Source of the DNA: Sclerurus mexicanus
Taxonomy: Eukaryota; Chordata; Aves; Passeriformes; Furnariidae
Direction of reading: 5' to 3'
Assembly: GCA_013396755.1 (NCBI GenBank)
Contig: VWZF01005259.1
Location: 439,959-503,958, forward strand
DNA length: 64,000 nucleotides
A program made the position numbers and the translations under genes. The notes under the pieces were generated by a model. That model was not told the origin of the DNA, made no database searches, and saw only the letters and a program-made list of their open reading frames with translations. Below are positions 27,801 through 42,800 of this stretch, piece by piece (position 1 is the stretch's first letter; the number at the start of each line of letters is the position of its first letter).

Positions 27801-30800
27801 ATCTGACAATATGCTGGGTAGGTGCGCAAAATTATATATGCAACTAAACATCACTTACATATTAATGAAATTTAATGATTCTGGCTTATTTCTGATAGGA
27901 AGGTAAGAGTCAGGATGGCTGACGTGCCTCCATAATGCAACTTTTACCAAGAGCCAGTGAAAGATTTGGAAGTTGTCTGTAAAATATCAGTGACTAAGTT
28001 TGTTTGTTTCTTCCTACATTTTTGAAGCTGTATGAGGTAACTGAGAAAGCTACCCTTTTGCAGTTAACATTTATGTATATAATATATATATAATTAACAG
28101 ATAACTTCTGTGTGCCATGGCAGTTTTCATCATTTCTCTGTGTATGCTGACAGAACTAATTAAATACAGCTCAGGAAACAAATACCATGTTGGGGTTTTT
28201 TGTTTGGTTGTTTTTTTCCTGGAAAGGTCACTCAGAAAATGGTAGAAACTTTTAAAAAACTCTGTATTCCATTGTTTGCTGTCTATATCCTTTTCTCCTT
28301 CACACACATCTGTATATATATATATTTATGTATTTAAGTGGCAGAGTTGATAGTTTTTTGAGGGAGTATCTTGTACTGTAATGAAGTGATTAGACTTACT
28401 ATCTTGTGCACTTGTTAACACAACATTCTTCTACTGATATTCCACTCTTGCGTGTGAGTGGTTTCAGTGATTGCTGAATAGTAGTTATACGTGCCAAGTC
28501 CAACGCAAAATTGGGGCAGGCACAAACAAGAGTCACAATTTTTTCATAAGTTTGTACGAAATGCTTTAAAAGTTCACTACTATTGGCTTTATTAGTTTTT
28601 CAGTCCAAATGTATTATCCTTTTTAATATTCAAGTGTGCAAAGGAGGAGCTACATTGAGTCAGAACACTAACAGTTTATTAATCATGGTTAAAAGTGCCT
28701 AAAAATATATTTATATTCATGAGATGCTGGGTAGAGAATAGTTAGTCATAAGGAATCTTTTAAAAACTTAATTCTTACAGTGTTTACCACTGTGTCCTAT
28801 ACTTCATAGTAGATCTGCATGCTCTGTGTCTAGCTTGTAAACCTTGAAAAGGAATCAAGTATGGTGAGCAGGTAGGTTAATCAGTGTCAGGGAACCAGTG
28901 TTAGTGAAATCTATCAAGTGTAATTGCTGTCACTGATGAAATAGGTGGTGTTGCAGCTGACCCTACTGATCAGGAGGTCCAGCAGTAAAGTATCAGATCC
29001 ATGTTGAGTTCAGGCCTCATGCACTTCAAGCAGTCTGCAGTCAAAAATGTGAAGGTGTTTTTAATGAGAATGTGAAAACCCAGGTAAGTTTTTTCATAAC
29101 AGGGGTAACAGGCTGATGGTTAGGATGCTAAGTATAAAAGTGTTAAAGATGTTATGGGCTTTCAGTAACATAAAATGTAAATAAAAACATGGAGTACTGT
29201 GTTGGAAAGGACTTCAAGGATCAACTGGTCCAACTGGTCCCACTTTTCCTGGGAAGAGCATGGTCTAGTCGTGATAGTCCAGCAGCCTATTCAGCTAGAT
29301 CTTAAGTGTCCAAGATTGGGGAATTCAGGGCTTCCCTGGGGAGATTGTTCTTGTTGTGAAATAGTTTCTGTGCAGTGAGAGAGCTTTTACAAAGGGAGCC
29401 TTGAGTACCCTAAGAAGAGATACTAAACTTGATTTCAGTGAGAAGCTTCCTGAAAGTGTTTGATGTTTCCTTACATGTACAAATATAAACACTTTTAATT
29501 GTTCTGGTTTTCACCTTAAGTGGTGGGGAAAACGAATACCGTATCACTTAAATTTCATGTCTTAAATGGTGTGTAGGATGCAAAAACCTCCAAAAAAACC
29601 CAAATCAGGTGTGCCCAGTGTTCTGCACCATCATAGTATATAACCTATGTGCAAGAAGAAGCAGGCATGGCATTCCTGGGCTTTTGAACTTTACAAAACA
29701 GGTCTAAAGTCATCAGCATATATGTTTCTAGATAACAGCAGTGCTGAATGGAAGCAAAACATTTGTTAAATCTGTGGCAATACCCTTCATGTTTCATCTC
29801 TTGATTGTGAGCCGTGGCCCTTCAGCAAGTTGTTGTAGGCTTCTCTGGGTTACAGATGAGGTATTCTAGCAGGAAGAATTGTTATCTCATTGGGAGGTAA
29901 ATAGTCTCTTGACGTTGTGTGTTTGGATTTAGTAAACAATGTGTAACTACTCACAGGAGCGAGTTGTAGCAGCAATGGACCATTGTAATGCAATGGACTG
30001 TTGCTCTTTGGAACCTTTTTTGCAGACTGAGCTCAGCACTTCTGAATATTCTTGTTCAGTTGTTTTGGCAGGCTTAGTTCTCCTGTGACTTGAAGATTGC
30101 ACAGTTCTCTGGTAGAAAGTTTTGCTGTTTAAAAATACTTTTCCTTTTAGTTTATCCATACAGAAGAAAAGGGGGAGAGGTGTTGAAGAGGCCTTGAAAT
30201 GGAATTTGAGTCTGTATTAAGTATATATAAACATGGCTGTGATTCTTGTGGGAATTGCTTTTGTTCTGAGGATATGGACACTGATTAGGGAAAGCTCCTG
30301 ACAGTCACTGCAGGGTGACTTACTGGCAAGTACTTCCTGACTTTCAGCTGCATTTGTGTATAATGTTAAGAGAAGATTATAGGTCAGGTAGAGAGTGGAA
30401 GAGAAACTTCCATATTCTAATGGACTTACTCCACATCTTGGATGCCCAAGTCGTTATGAGATGGAATCTGTACTGGCAACACAACCAACACTGGAGCTCT
30501 TGGAAGGGACTTCTCTGAGGTATTACAATAAAATACTCAAGGTATGCTACTTCAGAGTATCAGAAAGCAGTTGAGTTAATGCACCCAACAATGTGAGGGG
30601 ACAGTCAGGTGAGCTCATCCCAGACAGGGGACCTCAGAATGGAGGGAACACATCACCTTCACTGCACTTTATTTTCCAGCAGAGACAGTGTGCCCTAAGG
30701 TATTTGGGTCTCCTGAGTTGTTGGACAGGGAGACGACAGCAACAGAAGGGAGAAGACAGTGGAAGGACCACTGGGGCCATAGGCTATCCCAGTTTGTAAG

Positions 30801-33800
30801 ACATTGTGGGATGTAAGACAGGAGGTAGAGGTGTTGAGCGTGACCTGCCACATCTCCAAAAGGTGTTTCACTGTCAGTTTGAGACAGCTGTGAATGGGAG
30901 AAGCAAAAAGTGACCACGCTATGCCACAAGCACCCAGTTGCAAAGTACATTATGCAGCAGTTGTCCTTTATAAAAATACTTTATAATTGAGGATCAGTAA
31001 TACTTAATGCTTGGGTGCCCCTGTTACATAATTCATCAGCTTCTTTTTCTACATGACATGGCTTCAAACAACTCTAATAAGTTACACTTATTGTGTATAA
31101 AGTACTTTATCGTTATGGTTGCTTTCCAAACCATGCTCTTGTACTCCAAGCCTCTTAACTAAGAGGCTAACACAATACATTTAGGAATGCTTTTATATAA
31201 TTTAATTTGAGCTACATCACTGTTGTTATAGTAACTTGATTCTGGTTAAATTATAGTGGGGTAAAAAGTATTTTTTGAACTGTGTGTTTTAGAGATTCCA
31301 GTTTTCCTTTGATTTATTGATTTTTATTTTGGAAAAAGGTTCTTAAAATTGGGATTCTAGAATGAAAGAAAAGTTTAAATGCTATCCCTCAGAACAAATG
31401 TGCGTTATTCCCTTGCAAAAATAAACTGGTTGTCCCTCATAGCTAATAATGCCACCTTTGTGTAGCTAACAATTATAAATTCATGTACTTGGATGATTAA
31501 GTGAAGCATTGTCTCTGTACTTGTGCCTGTTAAAATCAATTGGGAATGTTTCCATGTGATGTTGCCTTCATTTTTAACAACTCTCTTATGATTTTCTGGA
31601 TTTTAAGTTTGGCTTTCCTATGTTATTTTTATCTCTCTGCACAAATATTTTATAATACTGGGCTACTGGCTCCATCTTTTGAATTACTTTTATATTCAAC
31701 CAAAAATATAATGTTTTCTGTATTTTTGTTAGTATTTGCTAATTATTATTTTTTTTCTGAGAATCACTGAAATAGAAAAAAGAGCAAAAACTTTCCTTTT
31801 TAACTTGATATAGTAAACTAGTTTAACATGTTCATATGTTCTTCATTGCAACTGAAATACTTAAACCACAAATGGAGCTAGATCTCCCTCTTTTGGAAAA
31901 TCAAGGTATGACTTCATGACTCGGCTTATAAAAAAGGCAAAAACGTATCTTTTATCTTGATTGTATTTTATTTTTGATTTGTTTTCTTTCCCTGGGAGAA
32001 AAGGGAAGGGGAAAGAAGGGGGAATTGTGAACAAATATTTGATATCACTAAGAAGTTGAGATTGTAAAAGCTGATGTAATAATATATTTACAGAAAAATA
32101 ATTTGCACAGCAAATAAATCTCTCTCCAGTGATTTATGAACTGCACAGATTCATCTGTAGAACTTTTTTAAATATGTAAACCAGCTGAAAAGCACTATTT
32201 TGTGTCTAAAAAGTGAATATTTTTTCAATATTTGATTTAAATGCTTGCCCCTTTAGCTGATTTATTCACCAGAAAATTGCTTGAAAGAAAAAGCTTTGTA
32301 TCAGCTGACTTAGTTTTGACAGTAGTCGTAAACTGATGAGGAAAATAAAGCCAGAGAAAGGGAGACTGAATAATGTGCCTGGTGTTCTATTACGTTCCGG
32401 TGTAACCCATTTGCAATTTAGGAAGGAGAACAGCCTGGAAGACACAACATGCTGTCCGTTCTTTCCAAAACTTCATTTCAAGGTTTGTACTCAATTCACT
32501 GTTAGGAAATAACATCGGTGACTGCAAGCACCTTGACAGATACGCTTGATTTCTTGGTTATTTGGACCTGTAGGAATGGAGTACAGTAAACCTTTTCAGT
32601 GGAAGTTGAGTTCTGGAAAGATCTCCCATTTACCATGTGTCTTGCCCCACCAATCTGGGTGGAGGGTCCTTTTGGGAAGGTGCTCTTGACTACAGGAAGC
32701 TGAAGTGTTGAACAGTTTCTGATTCCTTTTCCTCCTTACTGCCTCTCCTGAGCTTTGTTAGGAAGGGCTGTGCAGTAGCAAGAAGAGTGAGGCACTAGTG
32801 AAGCTGTGTTTGCTTCTTCATTCCTTGCCTTCTATTTCTGAGGCTATTAGAGAGAGAAATGTTTTATCTAGTCTCTAAAATCTGTCAGGTAGAGTGAGAC
32901 AATTTCAGAATAATGCTCTTGACAGTACTGTTTGATCCCAAATTTTTTTCAGGCTTTTAAATTTTTATCTAAACCTTTTTTTAAGGCAAACTCTCAGACA
33001 AGAAGCTCTAACTTCTGGTCCTGTGTTCTGCAGTGGGTTTCATTATGTTACAAGAAAGTGTTCTGCTGTGGTCCCATGTATGAAGAGCCAAACATACCAA
33101 AATGCTGCCTCTAGACTATAGTGCTTTTCTCACAAACCAGTACTGACCTTTAGAAAGAGACTGATAATAGTTGCCCTCCTCTGATTTCCCTCTGTGTGCA
33201 TGAGGGGGAGAGGGATGGCGATGTGACTTCATCTGCTGTTGTAAATGGGCTCAATTTACATTGTCCACTGGCAAAAGATGGTCAGAACTGGGTGTTGTAT
33301 TCTGGGTACTAAACTCAGGGCTGGGTATGCTTTGTGGAAGAGAAGGGGGTGGCTGAGGTGCACAGGGAAAGGTACTTCCAGCTCTTCTTCCAGGTGACAA
33401 GTGAGAGGGTAAGTGGAAATGGTCTCCAGTTGTGCCTGAGGACCTGTAGATTGGATATTAGTAAAAAATTCATCACTCTAAGGGTGATCAGGCATTGGAA
33501 TGGGCTGCCCAGGAAAGTGGGGGGTTTGCCATCCCTGTCACTGTTCAAGAAAACATGCGCCTATGGCAGCTGGGGACATGATTTAGTGGTAAACACAGTG
33601 ATGCTGGACTCAATGATCTTTTCCAACCTAAACAATTCTGTGATTCTCTGTTTCTGTAGCAACTTGAGGGGGTTGAGGAAAGGATCAACAATTTCAAGAA
33701 AAATAATAAATGATCTTACAGCAGGATTGTATTGAATACAGGAAACAGCAGTCTTTGAAACTGAACAGCATTATGAAATAAAACCTAAGACCAGGTTTTC

Positions 33801-36800
33801 TTCCAGCAGTAATATGTCTGAAATATATTGAGTCATATTCTTTCGTATTCTTGTAAATTATTAGTAGTGCTTGCCCTTGGTTTACCCAATTTTTGCAAAA
33901 GTCAAAATGTGGATTTTGTCTACAGTGCACATTTTGCTAAAAACACACAGTGTACAAGCAGCAATTTTCCTTCTCCATGTCCTTTTAGAACAACTGGGGG
34001 AGGGAAATACTGTGATGTTAAATTTCTGATAAATTTCATGTAGTAGAAGAACTGTTACTGCAGCATCTAACAAACTTCGTAGAAAGTCTTTGAGCTTATC
34101 CTGTCCACATTTTAGGTTTGGGGCTGAACTTGCTTTTACATCAGATCCATATTAACTGAGATGAGATGGTGTTTCCACCTGTGTTCCTGCAGCTTTTATG
34201 TTTAGATAGTCTTGTCTCAGATTTGAGTAGATCTGAAGATACTGTAATACTAGAGATTGTAAAATACAGAAATGATAGCTTATTGACCTTATATAAATAA
34301 CAACTCACTGATATTTCCATATTTATATTAAAGCTAGTCCACTCTCATTATATTAGCTATTGTTAGTTTGATGGCCAATTTAATTTCATCGTTGTATTAA
34401 AAGCCACATATACCAACAATCATTCCAGCTGCTTTCAAGCTATTAAAGTAATGAAATAATAATACAGTGTTTCAGAGCAGTTTATTGGCTTGCATATATT
34501 CATCATTTATCTAGTTATCAATTCGTCATTTTCCTTTCTTCAACTCCGTCCAGTTTAAATGGCAAACCACTGTATTTCTCAAAGAGTGGAAATGTCTAAA
34601 TTCTTTATTATTAAAAAATCAAACAAATAACAAACAAAACCAAAACAAAACAACCCCCAAAACCCCAACCAAATCCACCAGGTGATAGTTTTAAATGAAA
34701 ATAAATGCCTGAAAAATAAGAAATCATCAAGACAACGTGGTCTATTTCTACAGTTTCATCTGTCATAGCAATAGCACAGCCACTTTAAGCTCTATTTTAC
34801 ACATTTTTATCTAGATTTGTATTTGTGAAAAAAGTTTGAAAGTGTTGCAAAAGTTTCAGACTTTTTATCATTAAGGATAGTGTAAGAAAAAGTGTGAGTT
34901 CTGTTTATAAATAGGCAGCAGATTTCCCTGAGTCACAGTTTGGTTGAAAATTAACTGGATATAAGTGCAGAGTTTTCCTTTAAATGCCCTGAGACACCCA
35001 TAATGGGGTGGTGGATGTACTGTAGGTGATGTGGAAAACCTTGGAAAGGCAGAATAGTGGGATACCTGAAAGTCTCAAATATCTGAAAAATCAAGGCCCC
35101 TGAATCTCACTTGTCCTGCATTGGCAGCACCATTACATTAAATGAGACTTATTTCAGCTTCTGAATTGCTCCAAATGTGTTATTGCCTTTTTCTTTATGA
35201 CACTGGACTGCCTTCAGAGTGATGGTTTCCCCTTAACTGTGATAAACTCCTTCTGAGAGTTTTAAAGATCATCAAAACTGACCTATAACCTCTATACTTA
35301 GGTTTGTTCTACAGGTAACTCTCTATTTCATGAGTTTCCTATACTCTAGTGGACTGAGATTGTTATTTTGATACTAATGTTCCTGTGAGATTTTGTCTTC
35401 CAGCAGTGCAGCATTTGGAAAATGGGAATGCACTTGTGCTCACCAGTTTTTATATACCTTCAAAGCCAGCCTTTGTTGGTTATATGTTTCCTCTCATTAT
35501 AGCCATACATTTGTTTATCTACTGATTTTTATTCAGATCTGAAAGTTTTTGCTTCAAAATTAATCACTTTGGTAGCACTGATGCCTTAAACCTCAGGTTA
35601 CCAGGACGTGTTTTTGCTATCTTCGATGTATTCATGTATGAAATCCACTGCACTAATTACAGTGGTTTAAATGCTAAACTTCAACTGTGCTAAACACTTC
35701 AGGCAGAAATTTTGACAATACACCCAACATCTCTATAATGGAAAATGAACACAAAACACGAATTTTTAACCTTTGCATTAAAAAAAAAAAAAAAAGAAAA
35801 AAAGATGTATAGCTTAGGTTAAGGTCTTCACTTCTGTTGTTTTACAGTTGTGCTTATATAAATGGTATATCTGTGCCATATCCATTTTTAGAGCAAATTG
35901 ACTTTTTAATGTCAGATTTTGAAGGATGTTTTCATTCTGTCTTTCTGACACTTATTTGTGTGAGAGCATTTATTTACATGTATTTATATTTCACTTGGAA
36001 GCCAAAATCATGTGACTTTCAAAGGTCTTGTGAAGGATTTTGAATTTGTATGTATTATTATGTGAATGTATTTACTACTAGAGCAGGGGAAGAAAACCCA
36101 AAACCATTCAAGGTGAGCTGTTTGTAGAGTTGATGTAGGCAAATTGAGCATGACTGACTTTGAATTTTCTACATTATTTTATTCAAAATTTCCCATGGGT
36201 AAGCCACCTTGGAGACTATGGGCAAGTAGGGGAAAAAAGACTTTATTAATAGAGTTCTTAACAGGCTGGCTGTTGTAAGAGACTTTTCTCTTTGCTCAAA
36301 AAAAGAAAAAAATCATTATGTTGTCCATCTATTATGCAGTTGGATAGTAAAATACTACTATATCTTACGTTTCAGTCAAAGAGGTTTAATGTACATGGTG
36401 GCAAGTTCTTTAGGTCTGTTAGTTTGTCTGTATTTTTATTCTGTCTAAATTTGGGCAATGTAAATGTAATGCTTTTGAGATACAGATTTCTTCCTAACCA
36501 GTTTTGGGTATTTCTAACATTTTAAACAAACAGTAGTTTTTATATCAAATGGTATGATGTGCTTCCTTGTATATCTTAAGGAAAGGACAAGGACATAGCT
36601 CTTGAAAATGAAGTGGGTAAATCCCAAAGCCACTTTGAAGAAGCCAATTTAATGAACACCGTGATGTTATGTATGTTCTTTAGAGAACATTTTTTTGAGT
36701 TAGTTAGAAAATGTAAAGTCAGCTATAAAGTGTTGATGGACTAAATGGTAGCTAGCTTAGACTGCAACTTTTCTGAAATTGTTTTTACTCAAACTAGTTT

Positions 36801-39800
36801 GGAACAAAAGTACAGTATCTATTAAATAGACTTATAGGTACTTTGTCAAAAGTTACTATATTCAGTGTTTTTTATGCATATAAAACCCATAACACACATG
36901 CAGAATATACATGGCAGCTACTTTTTATTTTTTCATACCTGAGCACAGCAGAGAATGGAACACAAATAATAGTTCTTGGATGAGTGGAGCAAGAGGTATT
37001 ATATGTGCTTTATATTATGACTCCATTTATTACAACTTTTACTTATATGTAATTATTTCAATTCATGCCAAAGCAAATATAGGATTGAAAGCTGTTGGAC
37101 TGTTTGCCTTAGAGATATCTTTCTCAGTCTTGGGCTGAATTACTGTTTGTTTTGGGGTGCCGTTCAGTTTGGTTCTTTTTTTTTTTGTTTGTTTGTTTTT
37201 TGTTTTTTGCTCATGCATCAGTGAGGCATGATGGTGTGGGGGTTCTGTCTCAAGAAACTTTAGAAAATATTATATGAATTCCTTCTATTTCTAAGTTATA
37301 AATCAACCTTTTACAGTATCAGCAGAGAGGAATAAGTGGATTGAGTGCAGAGCTTGGTAATTAAACATAGGAGTGATTCTGTAAATGAGATTCACATAAA
37401 ATTAAGAAAAGTGTTAAGCAAGCATAGGAATCAAGAACTGAATTTAACAGGGATCATTTGATAGTGGTCTAAGAATATTGTGTTGATTGTCCTGTAAACC
37501 AGAGACTGAAAGGAGGCAACTTTATCAGCTTTAGTGCTATAATGATGCCTTTTTCTGTTAGTGGTGTTCCTATGGACTCTGCTTTATCCATGAACAGCCC
37601 ATGATGTTCAAAAATTGCAGGAACGCATGAACAAAACTGAGGTTTCTGATGTTGTAGTGAGGTTAATCTACAGCCATGGCTGGATGTATTTCTACCTACA
37701 CTATGAAGAAGGCAACAAATAAATTTTCTGATTACTTGTGTAAAATAAGTGCTTTCCCCCTTTTTTAGAGGTTTTTTTTGTGATATCTACATGGTTAAAT
37801 TTTATGACTTCTATTGTTGGATAAATATATCCTTTTCTTTCAAGAGTGGGAGTTTTCTTATACCTTTCCATAATGGAGCTAAAAGTATGCAAAATGAATC
37901 CAAAATACTAGATTGTGAGCCTCAAAATAGAGCAGACTCCAAAGTCTAAGACTGCTGAAGTGTGTAAACCCAACTCTTAGCGAAAGTGGTAGATTTCCAC
38001 CAACTGTTTATGGCTCTATATTGTTACTATCATAATATATGGCAAATAAATGTATGTCTTTGTTTCTTGAAAGTTTTAGTTGCAGCTATTAAAATTCTGG
38101 CTTTGAAAGTTGATAGAAACTTGTATGATGCCCTGTAAGTCTCAGTTCCTGAAAAGTCTAACCATTAAACCTTACTCAGTAGATGTTTTGAATAAAAGCA
38201 AAGCTTGTACTTAAACGAAGTGACTCCTGAAAAACTGGTAAATCAAATGCACTGATGCCTCACAAGTGAGGGGAAAATATGGTCAATTGGAGCTGAACAA
38301 CAGAAGTTCTTATACCTTGTCAGGAGGATGGGATACAGAGCTATGGTTAATTAACTGTAGAAGTGTGAGTTTAAAAAGTGAAATAACTGGCTACTCATTT
38401 AAATGGATTTCTAATCTCTGTTTTTCTTAACTGTTTTTCTTTGCTTAATGGTTTAAATTAAAGATAGTGCATGATTGGTTTTAGTATATCATAATAAATA
38501 AACTTCCTTCCCCCCCCCCCAAGTAAAATCTTTGGATTAAACCAGTACTACATCTAATTAAATAATGTTCTGAATTTAGATTAATTACTTTATATTCTTT
38601 AAATGTTCCACTGCTCATAAGCCTGTCTAGTGTAAATTACCCTAAAATATTATAGAGAAAGGAATGCCAACATGAGTAATTAGGTATGGATGTTATATAC
38701 AGTAATCATCTTATTTCTGTGATGGGTAAATCAGGACAAAATAATAGAAGAAGCAGTAGCATCATCAGAAGTATGATATCAGAAAGAGGAGATAAGTTTT
38801 TTTTTTATTTTATTTTAAGAGTAACTTGAAAATTGTCAATGCTACTAGTAAGGAAGATCCTCACAGTGTTGATATAATTTACAGAAATACTCTTTGGGCC
38901 ACCTTTGCTAGCACAGTTAACAGAAGAAATTTTCCATGCAACTGTATAGTGCTTCCAATAACTTTCTCAGATTTTTCTGATGAGGCGATTAATCTCAATT
39001 ACTCCTGCTTATAAAACCTATTTTGAATTGGAGTTATAACAGTATGTACTGAGACACAGCAGTCCTAGTTCTTTGCCTTACTCTGCCAACTTCCATTAAC
39101 CTTCTGCATATAATTATTTCCCTCCTTGCTGGTTTAGGTGACCTTTAAAAGGTCCCCTCCAAGTGACCTGTTCTATGATACTGTGATTCTACTTTCTTCT
39201 GTGGTTGGGTTAAGAATACAGATAATCTATCAAAACAATGAAAGACACTTGCCAGAGGCAAACCCACAATTATTTGATAATTGTCTTCTTCCAGACTATC
39301 TGTTAGGAATTGAGAGCAAAGAAAAGACACTTTTATAACCAAAAAAAAGAAGGGGGGGGGAGTTCAACACACCTCCCCTTTTCATCTGAGGCTTTTTAAG
39401 ATATTCATAGTTCTCCTTACAAAAAAAAAAAAAAGGGGGGGGGAGTTCAACACCCCTCCCCTTTTCATCTGAGGCTTTTTAAGATATTCAAAGTTCTCCT
39501 TAAAAAAAAAAAAAAAAAAAAAAGCCCCTCCCAAAACCAACTACAAAACAAAAAAAGAAACCAAGAGCCCAGCCATCAATTTCCTAACAAAAGCAGAATT
39601 AATAATTCCAGGACTTCACTTGCTTCTACGTTTCTAGGTTGCAAATTTGCAAACCTTCATTATTGTTACAATGGCAGCAGAGATACCAAGGAAAGCAAGA
39701 GTGGTGCTGTTTCTTGTGCACTGGGGAGAGAGGAGGTGGGATGGGGTGGAGGGAGGTGAGAGAAATGGAACAAGATTCTGCATCTTCAGAAGAGAGACAT

Positions 39801-42800
39801 GACAGCAACAACTGGCTTCATAGTATAACTTTCAAGTAGATGGAATAAAAGGAGGAATATTCAATGTGAGCAAGTCACCTTCAAATGCTGGGCAGGCTCC
39901 ATTAACGTGCCCTGGTAGATTTTTCCCATGGCACGCTGGGTGGAACAAATCCTGTCCCTGGAGAGAAACTCTCCCTCTTGGTCATTCCAGGTAGTATAGA
40001 ATTTCCTTATGAGAGAACAATTCTACTTCTAAAGCATATTCTCATAAGAATTTCTTGCTTCCTTTGAGCCAAAGACAAGGCCACACTGGTTGTATAGTTG
40101 ACAGTACCAAGGGGCAGGTGCTGAAGGTTGCCCTGCATGCAGGGGACATAGCACAGCATGGACCTGTTGTCCCTGGTTCCCAAACATGCATCGCTACCTT
40201 CCACCCTTTGGATCTCATCCATTCCCAAGGGTATTTTTTAAGTTACAGGCTACATTATTTGCTCAATAGAGCAGAGAGGGCCTGTTCAAGGCCACCACCT
40301 TCTCAAAGGTCCTAGTACAACATCATCCTCATAATTATTTCAATTTTGCTCTTTTTTTGCAAAATTCAAGTACTCAAAAAAAGCTCCTAGGTTTGTGTTT
40401 GGTCACTCTTTCTGGTAAAGTGAAGTTTTATGAGCTTTTGAAGGAAATAATGATCCCTCTTTATCTCCTGTTATGAAACAGAGGAAACTAAATAAATAAA
40501 TAAAATAAACCCAACACTAATACTTTGTTTTAGCATTAGAATGATGAAGGGTTCCAGAGAAACTGAAAAGCAGCAGAAGAAACCCAGCAAATTTAAATTT
40601 TACGTTTTGTTCTTGACCCAAAAGCTGACCTGGGCTTTCTTGCATTATCTGTGGTTCTGGTCTATATGACATTGGTAAGGACTCACACTGCACAGAAAAG
40701 ATGAAATTAAGGTATTAAAATTGTCTAACTAGTTTGTTTGTCAAGTTAAACAAATCACAGTTCTCATCTTGATGGCATTATACTGCATGTCTATTTAAAT
40801 TTATAAGAACATGGAAAGGAAATAGCAATGACAGGGGAAATTAGGAGAACCTATCAGTAATCCATTTGGGAAGGTTTTTTCTCCCATTACTTATATAAAG
40901 CTTGTATATATCCTCACCTTTCAGCTCTTGCCTGTGAACATCACTCCAGTGTCTGACATGTTTGGTTTTCTATCCCTTTACAAATCATCCCAGTGAACAG
41001 AGTCATTCTTCCTTCTCTTGACTTGCATTGTGTATTTGTATGTTCTTTAAATTAAATTTCTGTGTACTGTACTATTTCATTCCCCACAATGGTTTGCATA
41101 GGAGGCACTGTATGAGATATATGTGACTGCATGCATATGTTGTGGTTATTTTATAGGTGGTGATTCGTGCTCAGAACGGCGCGCTCCTCTATCGTATTTC
41201 ACCTTGGGCAAGATATGTAGTCCGTGATGAAGACAAAGTGAATTATGATTGGGTACACTGGAATCCACCACAGTCATATATAGTAAGGCTTAAATATTAT
41301 TTTCAAGAGGTGTATAAACCCAAGTAGTATGTCATCTTTGTATCCCTGTTTGGAGTTATTTCACAAAAAGGGAATTGCAAACTAGTTGAAATAGCTACCT
41401 GAGAAGTGAAAGGGTTTTATTCATGGCTTTGACAGAAAAAAGTGACTGTAATGATGGATGTGTTTGAGCTACTTTTCCAGTCCTCTGTAGAACATATGAA
41501 AAATAGTTACCAGATAAACTGGTATTTTAAACTTGGTTTCCTACTTGTTAGGCAAGATTGACAACTGTTTCAGGACTGGGTGTCCCTTCCTGTTATGAAG
41601 GAGAGCAGGGAATTATCAGCACAAGATTTAAGAGTTAGTTATCTACAAATGCTACATTCAGTACTCAATCATAAGTCAGTGTTATATGAAGTCAGAAAAA
41701 CTTTCAAAAATAAGGTGCTCATGCTCCAGTCAAATCCTACTTTCTTTGTACCAGGAAAATCCATTTATTGAGTCTAAAGCCCTCATACTTCTTATGTACT
41801 GCTATAAGGGAGAGAACTCTTTATGTGATATATGAAAAATACCCTCAGAGAACGTTTGGAAACTTCTGACTGCCCAAGTGATGCTATTCCATATTAGACA
41901 CTTCTTGATGTTTTTACTGGAAAATGGTATGCAGTGTTCTGTGTAAGAGATGCTGCACTCTCTCTTTTGAGTTAAATCTTAGCATCCCCCTCTAATTATG
42001 AAGCAACTGCTTGACTAAGAAAGGGTTACTCACATGGAAAACCTTTTCTTAAAAAAGTAGATAACATAATATACAGTAACTCTTATTTTTAAGTGTGTAG
42101 TTTTTATCAGTGTAGTGACCTACACTATATGTGGTGCTTTGAGACACCTCAGTCCTCTGTAAGAAAAGGAGTAGGGAGGTAATTGGAAATGCTGTGATTG
42201 ATATGATGTGGAGTGAAAAGAACATTTGGGTGCAGACAAGGTTTTACTGAAAAAAAAAAATAAGAGCCGCTCTATGAATAGGAGAGGTGTCCAGTGGAAG
42301 TAAAACACATGCAACAAGCCTCAACCAAAAGTTTTGTTCTTGTCCTTGTCCCTTTAATTTATGTTCATATATGTATGTTTTTAATTAGATTTTTCCTGCC
42401 TTTTCAAAATGTCACTTGAATAATAAACTGACAAATAAGATATGAAATTTTATAATTTTTTAAGTGCAATGCCTACCATCAGTTTGTACACTTAAGTGTA
42501 ATTTAAAAGGGTATAAGAAAAGTGTTGAATCATGACTGTCCAGTTTCTTGTTCATAAAGAATGTTAATTTGAAACAGACATTTGCTTTAACAGTTTAAAA
42601 TGCTTAATTACTTTCAAAATATTTCTACTCTCAGAGAAAAAAAACAGAACAAACCTTAAATTATATTTCATCTTGTGCAAATCACATGATTGTGACAACA
42701 CTCCTAAGCTGTTCCTAATGACAACTATTTGGTTTTTTTCCTTGTAGCATAAGCATCCTTCCCCCAAGAGATTAAAAAGCCTAAGAATCTATGAATCTCA

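Larger units (their letters stand above)
23859..41156 (+). other. GBE1: GBE1 intron 3
   Basis: 17,298 nt, the longest complete intron here, with a weak GTGTTG donor and a ttttatag acceptor. It contains CR1 fragments at 29195-29405 (minus), 33384-33655 (plus) and 39133-39192 (plus), an A/C-rich tract at 34610-34680, a poly-A run near 35780, a C run at 38511-38520, an 83-bp tandem duplication with poly-A at 39341-39523 and an (AAAT) run at 40489-40509. Two somewhat GC-richer patches (30590-30960 and 39700-40320) have no recognised content. Confidence 0.9.

Noticed and set aside
33334..33735. 133-codon open frame as a gene
   Set aside because: It contains decayed CR1 ORF2 tail and reads through the CR1 3' end into unique sequence.
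39721..39755. G-rich tract as a G-quadruplex
   Set aside because: One loop is about 11 bases and the runs are irregular, so it does not meet the usual motif.
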